64,000 bases of DNA, from positions 1-64,000 of the forward strand of contig JBBRAX010000041.1 in the NCBI GenBank assembly GCA_038206395.1. The letters run 5' to 3'. The notes under the pieces were generated by a model. That model had not been told where the DNA came from. It saw only the letters and a program-made list of their open reading frames with translations, and searched no databases. Made by a program: the position numbers and the translations under genes. The stretch is from JAGSPQ01 sp038206395. GTDB taxonomy: Bacteria > Myxococcota > Myxococcia > Myxococcales > Myxococcaceae. This document shows positions 1 through 15,633 of this stretch, one piece after another (within the stretch, counting starts at the first letter, position 1; every line of letters begins with the position of its first letter).

Positions 1-1
1 C

Positions 2-325
<324 letters not shown>

Positions 326-429
326 GCCGTTTCGCTTCAGAATTTTCAGCACAGCTTGACAGGAGGGGAGGCCTCTGACATTGGCCTCCCCTTCTTACGT
401 CTCACCTCAACTTTCAGGACTAGAACGCC

Positions 430-594
430 ATGCCCCGTGGAAACCGAAGCATCATTTCGATGGAGTGCTCCGCCTGCAAAGAGCGGAACTACACCACCAC
501 CAAGAACCGCCGGAAGCAGCAGGACAAGCTCGAGCTGTCCAAGTTCTGCCCTCGCTGCCGGAAGCACACGGTTCACAAAGAGGGCAAGGTCTAA
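430..594 (+). CDS. rpmG: 50S ribosomal protein L33
   Basis: A 54-residue protein of the large ribosomal subunit. It starts at ATG 430 with the sequence MPRGNRSIISMECSACKERN and ends at TAA 592-594. It carries two CxxC pairs (CSAC near residue 13 and CPRC near residue 40), so this is the zinc-ribbon form of L33. The TTTKNRRK stretch between the pairs is typical of the family. It lies between tuf and tRNA-Trp, where rpmG is commonly found before secE. Length and motifs match the family. Confidence 0.95.
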   Translation: MPRGNRSIISMECSACKERNYTTTKNRRKQQDKLELSKFCPRCRKHTVHKEGKV

Positions 595-606
595 AAACCT
601 TCCTGT

Positions 607-682
607 ACGCCAGTAGCTCCAACGGTAGAGCAGCGGTCTCCAAATCCGCGTGTTGGGGGTTCGAATCCCTCCTGGCGTGCCA
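607..682 (+). tRNA. tRNA-Trp (anticodon CCA)
   Basis: A cloverleaf can be drawn by eye. The acceptor stem ACGCCAG (607-613) pairs with CTGGCGT, the D stem is GCTC/GAGC, the anticodon loop is CTCCAAA (638-644) with CCA at 640-642, and the T arm contains TTCGAAT. The terminal CCA is encoded (680-682). The base pair closing the anticodon loop is a T-T mismatch, a small oddity. Its place between rpmG and secE is conserved in many bacteria. Confidence 0.95.
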
Positions 683-714
683 ATTCTTGCGTTTGACTTA
701 AAGAGGCAACGCCC

Positions 715-1155
715 ATGTCGGCCACCGACGCCAGTCAACAAGCCAACCGCGCAGGAATGGACCCGAAGCGACTCGTCGTCGTCGCTTTTCTCGTCTTCGG
801 GATCGTCATCGCCCTCTTCATGGGCCACCTGTTCGAGGTCGCAGCCGCACGGCTGGGCGTCGGCAATGGGCGGCCGATCGAAGGCCTCGACTGGAAGTGG
901 ACGGACGTGCTCGGCATCGTCGTCACTGCCGGCGCCGTCGCCTTCTGCTGGACGAACGAGAAAATTCGCAACCTGGCGCTCGAGACTGCCACCGAGCTGA
1001 TGCGCGTCACGTGGCCCAGCTGGCACGAGACCCGGGTCTCTACCACTGCAGTCGTCATCTCTTCGCTGATCGCCGCGGTGGTGCTCTTCTTCATCGACAC
1101 CATCGCCTACAAAATGATGGTCGATTGGCTGCCGTTCATCTGGGGGAAGCTGTGA
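715..1155 (+). CDS. secE: Preprotein translocase subunit SecE
   Basis: SecE is the clamp subunit of the SecYEG protein-export channel in the inner membrane. This 146-residue version is the long type with three predicted membrane segments, at about residues 20-40, 63-80 and 108-130; many bacteria keep only the last. The conserved amphipathic region before the last segment is visible (ELMRVTWPSWHET, where family members read 'EL.KV.WPs..E'). The ATG lies about 30 bases after the tRNA. The TGA overlaps the nusG start (TGATG), so the two genes are coupled, as is usual. Confidence 0.95.
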   Translation: MSATDASQQANRAGMDPKRLVVVAFLVFGIVIALFMGHLFEVAAARLGVGNGRPIEGLDWKWTDVLGIVVTAGAVAFCWTNEKIRNLALETATELMRVTWPSWHETRVSTTAVVISSLIAAVVLFFIDTIAYKMMVDWLPFIWGKL

Positions 1156-1745
1156 TGGCGCGTTCTACAAGCAATCCGACGAAGCCGATGTCTACCCCCG
1201 ACACCAAGATGCGGTGGTACGTCGTCCACACGTACTCGGGCTTCGAGAACAAGGCGAAGAAGAGCCTCGAAGACAAGATTCGCCTCGAAGGCCTGGCAGA
1301 TCAGTTCGGCGAGATCCTGATCCCGATGGAACAGGTCATCGAGATGGTGAAGGGCGAGAAGAAGACCAGCAAGCGCAAGTTCTTCCCCGGCTACATCCTC
1401 GTTCAGATGCTGATGAACGACCGGACGTGGCACCTGGTGAAAAACACGCCGAAGGTCACCGGCTTCGTCGGCGCTGCCGCCAACGAGCAGCCGCCGCCCA
1501 TCAGCGACGCCGAAGTCACCCGGCTGACCACCCAGATTTCAGAAGGCACGCTGAAGCCGAAGCCGCGCGTGCAGTTCAGCGACGGCGACACCGTTCGCGT
1601 GATCGACGGCCCGTTCGCCAACTTCAACGGCACCGTCGAAGAAGTGAACCCCGAGAAGGGCCGCGTGAAGGTGCTCGTTTCCATCTTCGGCCGCGCCACC
1701 CCCGTCGAGCTCGACTTCATGCAGGTCGAGAAGACCGGCAGCTGA
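1155..1745 (+). CDS. nusG: Transcription termination/antitermination factor NusG
   Basis: NusG binds RNA polymerase across the DNA channel, modulates pausing and links RNA polymerase to Rho or ribosomal protein S10. The 196-residue protein has an N-terminal NGN domain (RWYVVHTYSGFENKAKKSL near residue 20; FFPGYILVQM near residue 77) and a C-terminal KOW domain (VRVIDGPFANFNGTVEEV near residue 147). I chose the ATG that overlaps the secE stop; an ATG 33 bases further on (MSTPDTK) is possible. A small hairpin (1766-1784) followed by three T lies between this gene and rplK. Confidence 0.96.
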   Translation: MARSTSNPTKPMSTPDTKMRWYVVHTYSGFENKAKKSLEDKIRLEGLADQFGEILIPMEQVIEMVKGEKKTSKRKFFPGYILVQMLMNDRTWHLVKNTPKVTGFVGAAANEQPPPISDAEVTRLTTQISEGTLKPKPRVQFSDGDTVRVIDGPFANFNGTVEEVNPEKGRVKVLVSIFGRATPVELDFMQVEKTGS

Positions 1746-1841
1746 TTTTCGCAGTGCAGGTTTCTCCGGAAGATTTCCTTCCGGTTTGAAAGTGGGAGGC
1801 CGTCGTCACGAGGCCGTTCGAACCACCGAGGTTGTACCGAC

Positions 1842-2288
1842 ATGAAGAAGATTACCGGCAGCGTCAAGCTGCAGATCCCTGCGGGCAAGGCGAACCCCGC
1901 TCCCCCGATTGGTCCCGCGCTCGGTCAGCAGGGCGTCAACATCATGGAGTTCTGTAAGCGGTTCAACGCCGCCACGCAGGCCCAGATGAAAGACGCGCTG
2001 ATCATCCCGGTGATCATCACCGTCTACGCGGACAAGTCTTTCGACTTCATCCTCAAGACCCCGCCGACGCCTGTGCTGCTGAAGAAGGCGGCCAAGCTCC
2101 ACACCGAGAAGAAGAAGGGCTCGGGCGCGAAGAAGCCGGGAAAAGAGAAGGTCGGCCAGGTCACCATGAAGCAGGTCGAAGAGATCGCCACCATCAAGCT
2201 GCCTGACACCACCGCAGCGTCCATCGAAGCCTGCATGCGCACCGTCATGGGCACTGCCCGGTCGATGGGCATCGAAGTGGTCGGGTAA
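1842..2288 (+). CDS. rplK: 50S ribosomal protein L11
   Basis: L11 forms part of the GTPase-associated centre of the large subunit together with L10 and L7/L12. The 148-residue protein has the family signature KANPAPPIGPALGQQGVNI near residue 18, the flexible linker, and the C-terminal rRNA-binding domain with the typical ending CMRTVMGTARSMGIEV. Length is normal. rplA follows 9 bases after the stop, so the two are one transcript. In Escherichia coli L1 represses this transcript; I did not identify its target here. Confidence 0.97.
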   Translation: MKKITGSVKLQIPAGKANPAPPIGPALGQQGVNIMEFCKRFNAATQAQMKDALIIPVIITVYADKSFDFILKTPPTPVLLKKAAKLHTEKKKGSGAKKPGKEKVGQVTMKQVEEIATIKLPDTTAASIEACMRTVMGTARSMGIEVVG

Positions 2289-2297
2289 GGAGCCAAC

Positions 2298-3005
<708 letters not shown>

Positions 3006-3354
3006 GCGTTTTTCCTGGGTAGTCGATGACGAGTTGACAAGTGCCCGGTGCGTCGTGTAAGCGCGCCGGGCATTGCAATCACGACGCCAAGGCCGATGAG
3101 GCCAAATCGTCAAGCCCTGAACAAAGACAGCAGGGACCCTTCGGCCCTTCGCTTCAGCCCCTTGGCAACGTCGGCAACGACGGTGGGGGTGAAGAGAAGA
3201 ACCAAAGAGTTCAAACGGCGTCCTCAAGAGCCAGCCCTGCCGAGAACAGGAACAAAAGCGGTACTTCGGAAGAGAGACGTCGCTCTTGAAGAGGTCTTTG
3301 CTTTGAGCTTCTGCACTTTGGGCAGGCCACACGCTGTACGGAGGTGAAGACAAG
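3006..3354. promoter_or_regulatory. Leader region of rplJL (candidate L10 autoregulatory leader)
   Basis: This 349-base gap between rplA and rplJ holds no convincing gene. A promoter candidate sits at its left end and a GGAGG ribosome binding site (3340-3344) at its right end. In bacteria this untranslated leader normally folds into the structure bound by the L10(L12)4 complex, which represses translation of rplJL. That role is inferred from position; I did not derive the fold. Confidence 0.4.
3034..3061 (+). promoter_or_regulatory. Candidate sigma70-type promoter for rplJL
   Basis: TTGACA (3034-3039), a perfect -35 consensus, is followed after 16 bases by TGTAAG (3056-3061, four of six matches to TATAAT). 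It starts just 28 bases after the rplA stop, where a separate rplJ promoter is also found in E. coli. Transcription from here would give a leader of almost 300 bases. Confidence 0.5.
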
Positions 3355-3867
3355 GTGCTGAAAGCAGACAAAGAAGACATGATCAAAGAGCTGACCGACA
3401 AGTTCAGTCGGGCCAAGACTGTGATCGTTTCCGAGATGCGCAAGGTCGACGTTGCGACCGTTACGCGGCTTCGCAAGAAGCTTCGTGAGGGTGGCATCGA
3501 GTTCAAGGTGTTGAAGAACACCTTGGCCCGCCGTGCTGCGAAGGGCAGCTCGGTGGAAGTGATCTCTGAAGACTTCGTGGGACCCGTGTCCGTGGCCGTC
3601 AGCTACGGCGATGTGGTGGCCCCCGCGAAAATCCTCACCGAGTTCATCAAAGACCTTCAGACCATCACCCTGAAGAGTGCGGTCGTGGAAGGCAAGCGCA
3701 TCGACGCCAACGGCATCAAAGCGTTGGCGAAGTTGCCGGGCCTCCCCCAGCTGCGCGCTCAGATTCTCGGGATGATCAACCAACCCGCAAGCAAGCTGGC
3801 ACGCACGATCAAAGAGCCGTCGAACGCGCTCGCCAGAGTTCTCGCCGCCCGGGCCGGTCAGTCGTAG
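3355..3867 (+). CDS. rplJ: 50S ribosomal protein L10
   Basis: L10 anchors the L7/L12 dimers to the ribosome and, in complex with them, represses its own mRNA. The 170-residue protein begins MLKADKEDMIKEL and has the family motifs of the rRNA-binding region (VDVATVTRLRKKLREGGIEFKV, shortened here to its first 20 residues VDVATVTRLRKKLREGGIEF). The C-terminal helix that binds L7/L12 is present. The start is GTG, chosen because GGAGG ends 10 bases upstream; the internal ATG (residue 9) has no such site. rplL follows after 62 bases. Confidence 0.95.
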   Translation: MLKADKEDMIKELTDKFSRAKTVIVSEMRKVDVATVTRLRKKLREGGIEFKVLKNTLARRAAKGSSVEVISEDFVGPVSVAVSYGDVVAPAKILTEFIKDLQTITLKSAVVEGKRIDANGIKALAKLPGLPQLRAQILGMINQPASKLARTIKEPSNALARVLAARAGQS

Positions 3868-3929
3868 TTCTCTCTCTTTAAAACCCCAACCGAAGTTTCA
3901 AACCCTAAGTAACAAAAGGAAAACAAGTC

Positions 3930-4301
3930 ATGGCAGACCTCAACGCAATCGTCGATTCGCTGTCCGCTCTCACCGTCATGGAAGCCGCCGAGCTCGTGAA
4001 GCAGCTCGAGACCAAGTGGGGCGTCTCTGCCGCCGCTGTCGCCGCGGGCCCTGCCGCTGCCGCCGGCCCCGCCGCGGTCGTGGAAGAAAAGACGGAGTTC
4101 ACTGTTGTCCTCGCGAAGGCGGGCGAGAAGAAGATCGACGTCATCAAGGTCATTCGCGAGATCACGGGCCTGGGCTTGAAGGAAGCCAAGGACCTCGTCG
4201 AGGGCGCGCCGAAGACCGTGAAGGAAGGCGTGAACAAGGAAGACTCCGCCAAGATCAAAGACAAGCTCACCGCGGTCGGCGCGACCGTCGAGCTCAAGTA
4301 A
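3930..4301 (+). CDS. rplL: 50S ribosomal protein L7/L12
   Basis: L7/L12 is the multicopy stalk protein that recruits translational GTPases. The 123-residue protein shows the three standard parts: an N-terminal dimerisation helix (LSALTVMEAAELVKQLE), an Ala/Gly/Pro-rich hinge at about residues 36-52 (AAAVAAGPAAAAGPAAV), and the C-terminal factor-binding domain with KIDVIKVIREITGLGLKEAK and LVEGAPKTVKEG. Length is normal. It is followed by a terminator-like hairpin before rpoB. Confidence 0.97.
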   Translation: MADLNAIVDSLSALTVMEAAELVKQLETKWGVSAAAVAAGPAAAAGPAAVVEEKTEFTVVLAKAGEKKIDVIKVIREITGLGLKEAKDLVEGAPKTVKEGVNKEDSAKIKDKLTAVGATVELK

Positions 4302-4330
4302 TTCGACTCACGAAGTAACTGTTGAGGGCG

Positions 4331-4361
4331 GCCGGAGCGGGGTGATCCCTGCTCCGGCTTT
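4331..4361 (+). terminator. Terminator-like attenuator between rplL and rpoB
   Basis: A 12-base-pair stem, GCCGGAGCGGGG (4331-4342) with CCCTGCTCCGGC (4347-4358), has one G-U pair and a TGAT loop, and is followed by a short T run. It lies between rplL and rpoB, where a partial terminator sets the ratio of ribosomal protein to RNA polymerase mRNA in E. coli. The T run is weak, which fits partial read-through. Confidence 0.6.
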
Positions 4362-4421
4362 GCCCGTCTTACGTTTCGGAAAAAAAGCCGCAACCAACCT
4401 TAGCGCAGCAAGAGAGAGCGA

Positions 4422-8630
<4,209 letters not shown>

Positions 8631-8708
8631 CCGAACGGTCAGGCGCGCAGGTCCCTCGTACGTCATTAAACATCCACCTTTTGCAGTGATGCTTTTGGGA
8701 GTTTCAAC

Positions 8709-12917
<4,209 letters not shown>

Positions 12918-12943
12918 AAACGCCCCAGGCGTGAAGTGAGAGA

Positions 12944-12973
12944 GGCCGGTTCCTTAGCGGGAGCCGGCCTTTT
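12944..12973 (+). terminator. Rho-independent terminator after rpoC
   Basis: GGCCGGTTCC (12944-12953) pairs with GGGAGCCGGCC (12959-12969) around a TTAGC loop and is followed by TTTT. It starts 27 bases after the rpoC stop and closes the large ribosomal/RNA polymerase block. Confidence 0.8.
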
Positions 12974-13259
12974 CTGCGTCTGTAGTAGGGCCCGCAAAAG
13001 AAACGCGCTTCACGGGAAAGGGGAGACCCGTGAAGCGCGTCAAGCGGTTCGACCCTCAAGCCGCTTGCCGGGGGTCATTCCAAACGCGGTGCCAGCGATT
13101 AACCCACTGGATCCACTGTCGGGGCGCTGGGTGGAGCGCACGAAAAGTGCGAGACATGCGCACTCCACTTGCGCTTGACGGGACCGTTGACGCCTTGCGT
13201 CATGCGACGCGCTGCGTTATCTCAGTGAGCGAACCCATTTCACCGGAGAATTCGAGCAC
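12974..13259. other. Non-coding gap with two consecutive hairpins
   Basis: No gene is supported here. A perfect 14-bp inverted repeat, ACGCGCTTCACGGG (13003-13016) and its complement (13027-13040), encloses a 10-base purine loop. It is directly followed by a second inverted repeat, CAAGCGG (13041-13047) with CCGCTTG (13061-13067). Neither has a T run, so they are not ordinary terminators. The rest presumably holds the promoter of the following gene, but I found no convincing -10/-35 pair. Confidence 0.45.
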
Positions 13260-13628
13260 ATGGTCACCAAGGCACAGCAGAAGTCGCAGGGGATTCAGGA
13301 GTACGTCGTCGCCCACCTGGAAGATGCGCGCAAGCAGCTGGTGCGGTTCGAGAAGGAGCTCGCGGCACGCGGCAAGCAGCAGCGCAGGGACATCGAGGCG
13401 ATCATTGCGCAGGTGAAGGCAGGGCGTCCGCTGAAGGCGTTGAAGAGCCAGGCGAACGAGGTCGGCAGTGAAGTGCGCAAGCGGCTCGATGGACTGCAGG
13501 GGAAGCTGGTCGAAGCGGCGGGCGTGGCGAGCGTGGCGCAGGTGAAAGAGATCAACAAGGAGCTCAACAGGCTCGCAAAGAAGCTCGACACCCTGACGAA
13601 GAAGAAGGCGGTGGCAGGAATTAACTGA
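13260..13628 (+). CDS. Phasin-like coiled-coil protein
   Basis: A 122-residue, charged, almost wholly helical protein with no signal peptide and no cysteine. Heptad-like spacing of hydrophobic residues runs through most of the chain (for example VKEINKELNRLAKKLDTLTK at residues 95-114), and the C terminus is Lys-rich. The composition resembles phasins or other small coiled-coil scaffolds, but no catalytic motif is present. The next gene, 71 bases downstream, is a clearer phasin-like protein, so the two may act together. Function uncertain. Confidence 0.6.
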   Translation: MVTKAQQKSQGIQEYVVAHLEDARKQLVRFEKELAARGKQQRRDIEAIIAQVKAGRPLKALKSQANEVGSEVRKRLDGLQGKLVEAAGVASVAQVKEINKELNRLAKKLDTLTKKKAVAGIN

Positions 13629-13699
13629 AGTAAATCAACGGCATGACCAGGGGGCTTCTGATCGAGGCCCCCCGTGTGGTTAGGAGTGGGACTTCACGC

Positions 13700-13894
13700 A
13701 TGGAACCGATGAACAAAGACAAGCGGCCGGTGAGCGAGGTGGTCGAGCGCTTCTGGTCGGACGCTGAAAAGAACGTCGAAGAGGCGGTGAAGCGCGCGCT
13801 CGCCCGGGTGAAGTTCCCCCGGCAGACCGAGATTCAGGCGCTCAACACCCGTCTCGACGCGCTGACGCGCCGCCTCGAGGCGTTGAGCAAGTGA
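13700..13894 (+). CDS. Small phasin-like protein (poly(hydroxyalkanoate) granule-associated type)
   Basis: A 64-residue helical protein from ATG 13700 (MEPMNKDK); the ATG at 13709 is an alternative. Its C-terminal part, FPRQTEIQALNTRLDALTRR, resembles the end of PhaF/PhaI-type phasins, where 'P(T/S)R.EVE.L..RV..L' forms a short coiled coil. No PHA synthase or depolymerase is in this window, so a storage-granule role is only a family-based suggestion. The stop overlaps the GTG start of the next gene (GTGA), so translation is coupled. Confidence 0.6.
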   Translation: MEPMNKDKRPVSEVVERFWSDAEKNVEEAVKRALARVKFPRQTEIQALNTRLDALTRRLEALSK

Positions 13895-14550
13895 AGGCCG
13901 CGGGCGCCATGCTGGCCTTGATCGCGCTGGCCGCGATCGGCTGGGTGTGGGCGCCCGTGACGGTGGCTCCGCAGCCGAAGACGCTCCAGATGACCGGGGT
14001 GAGCGAGGTGCTGCCGTCGGACTTCGAGACCATTGACGGGGTGCTGGCCCGCCGGGCGCCTGGCCTGGGCCTGGTCCTCCGCAAGCAGCTGGCGATCGCC
14101 ATCGCGGAAGAGGCCGAACGCGCCAGCTACGACCCGCTGCTGGTGTTGGCGCTCATCGACGTCGAGTCAGACTTCCAGGAAGAGGCGATTTCTCCGATGG
14201 GCGCCAGGGGCCTGATGCAGATCCGCCCGACGACGCTCTATTTCCTGGCCCAGAAAGAAGGCATTCGCCTGTCGCGGGAAGAGATCGCGAAGGACCCGAC
14301 GCTCTGCGTGCGGCTCGGGGTGCGCTACCTGCGCTCGTTGCACAACCAGTTTGGAAACTTAAACCTCGCGTTGATGGGGTACAACATGGGCCCCAACAAG
14401 CTTCGGGCTCAACTGAAGCTGAAGGACCTCGAGAGATTCCGTGGGTACCCGAAAGCGGTCCAGCGTGAGTACCTCACCCTCCGTCAAGGCCACGGCCTCG
14501 GAGGTGATTGGACCCTTGCAGCCAGAACAACCGACCCCCAGAAGCGATGA
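13891..14550 (+). CDS. Lytic transglycosylase (SLT domain)
   Basis: A membrane-anchored or secreted enzyme that cleaves the MurNAc-GlcNAc bond of peptidoglycan. The 219-residue protein starts at GTG overlapping the preceding stop. An N-terminal hydrophobic segment (residues 4-22) is a signal anchor. The SLT fold is marked by ALIDVESDF with the catalytic Glu at residue 92, GARGLMQIRP at about 104-113, and ALMGYNMGPNKL, which corresponds to the usual 'AYNaGp'. Substrate-binding residues look intact. Coupling to a phasin-like gene is unusual. Confidence 0.85.
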   Translation: MKAAGAMLALIALAAIGWVWAPVTVAPQPKTLQMTGVSEVLPSDFETIDGVLARRAPGLGLVLRKQLAIAIAEEAERASYDPLLVLALIDVESDFQEEAISPMGARGLMQIRPTTLYFLAQKEGIRLSREEIAKDPTLCVRLGVRYLRSLHNQFGNLNLALMGYNMGPNKLRAQLKLKDLERFRGYPKAVQREYLTLRQGHGLGGDWTLAARTTDPQKR

Positions 14551-14569
14551 CCCGCCGCCCCTCGCGCCG

Positions 14570-15460
14570 ATGAGCGCGAAGGACAAGCGTCGCTACCCTC
14601 GCGTCCAGGCGAAGAACGTGTCGGCCCACCTCAACGTGGCCGACCAGTCGAGCCCCTGCACCATTCAGAACATCTCGGCCGGCGGCATCTTCATCGAGAC
14701 GCCGGAGGCGTTGCCCGTCGGGATGCCCGTCGCAATCAACCTCGCGCGACCGGGTTGGACGAAGGTGCTCCGCCTCAGCGGCCGCGTGGTCTGGGCGATG
14801 GCGGCCCGCACGGCGGCGAAGAAAGGCACGCTGCCGGGTATGCGGATCAAGTTCGACGCGCTCAACCAGGCGAACGCTGCGGATCTGATGACGCTGCTCC
14901 ACGACCTGGGCGCGGTCGCCAGCCCGCCGCCGCTGGTGATGGCGGAAGAGGAAGTGCGCAAGACGCTGCCGAAGGATCCCGCGGCGATCACCCAGCCCGT
15001 GTCGCTGAAGGAAATTCAGGCCCGGGTCAGCCAGCTCGACATCCCGATCGTCATTGTTGAAGACACGACCGGCCCGTCGATGAAGCCGGTGGCTTCGACG
15101 ATCTCGACGCCGGCGTTCAGGCCTTCTGCGCCTTCTCCACGGGCCTCGGCTCCCGTGCCTCTCGTGCTGCCACCCCAGCCGTCGGCGCAGCCGGTACCCA
15201 GCGCTCCACGCTACCCGAGCAACCCCGCGCCACAGAGCATCGCGACGCCAGATTCTCCGCGGTTGATCGTCCAGGTGCAGGGCCTGTTGATGCAGATGGG
15301 CGACCTGCAGAGCCAGCTCGAGCACCGCGAGCGCGAGCTGAACGAGCTGCGCGAGAAGCTGAGAAACAAGGAAGAGGCGCTCGACAAGTCGGATCGCGAG
15401 CGCAAAGCGGCGGAGCTGGCGATTCAGCGGCTGGCGATGCAGCTGGCCGCTCGGCGCTAG
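14570..15460 (+). CDS. PilZ-domain protein with C-terminal coiled coil
   Basis: The N-terminal 110 residues form a PilZ domain (KRRYPRVQAKNVSAHLNV, then ISAGGIFIETPEALPVGMPV), a fold that often binds cyclic di-GMP. The canonical RxxxR and D/NxSxxG elements appear as RRYPR and NISAGG. A Pro/Ser/Ala-rich linker (about residues 170-225) leads to a C-terminal coiled coil (residues 240-290, rich in LEHRERELNELREKL). Myxobacteria have many such proteins. The start is uncertain: ATG 14570 fits the domain edge, but a GTG at 14504 inside the previous gene is possible. The TAG stop is formed at the edge of a repeat element. Confidence 0.8.
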   Translation: MSAKDKRRYPRVQAKNVSAHLNVADQSSPCTIQNISAGGIFIETPEALPVGMPVAINLARPGWTKVLRLSGRVVWAMAARTAAKKGTLPGMRIKFDALNQANAADLMTLLHDLGAVASPPPLVMAEEEVRKTLPKDPAAITQPVSLKEIQARVSQLDIPIVIVEDTTGPSMKPVASTISTPAFRPSAPSPRASAPVPLVLPPQPSAQPVPSAPRYPSNPAPQSIATPDSPRLIVQVQGLLMQMGDLQSQLEHRERELNELREKLRNKEEALDKSDRERKAAELAIQRLAMQLAARR

Positions 15461-15620
15461 TCCCCTGGAACCGTGATTCCTTGCAGATCTAAGCGGTCCT
15501 TTTGGCCGGGCTCATTGTTGCGGCACCTCGCAATTCGACTCGGTATTCCTGCGGCGCCGCGCCTTGATCCTGGCCAAAGCTTCTCGCGGAGATCTGCAGG
15601 GAATCACGGTTCGAGGGGGC
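15460..15620. repeat. MITE-like palindromic element, copy 1 (161 bp)
   Basis: First of two copies of a 161-bp imperfect palindrome; the other is at 24947-25107. The left end reads GTCCCCTGGAACCGTGATTC and continues CTTGCAGATCT. The right end is its near-complement, and an inner repeat (CTTTTGGCC... / ...GGCCAAAG) is also present. The copies are the same length and differ at scattered bases. The first base completes the TAG stop of the PilZ gene. In this copy the right end has several changes and the flanking TA is missing on that side. It has no coding capacity. Confidence 0.85.
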
Positions 15621-15633
15621 AGGCGGTTCTTCG

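Noticed and set aside
1766..1784. A small hairpin between nusG and rplK as a terminator
   Set aside because: A seven-base-pair stem with only three T after it is too weak; nusG and rplK are usually co-transcribed. I mention it under nusG only.
13175..13222. Promoter elements upstream of the phasin-like gene (two TTGACG)
   Set aside because: Neither copy has an acceptable -10 at the right distance.
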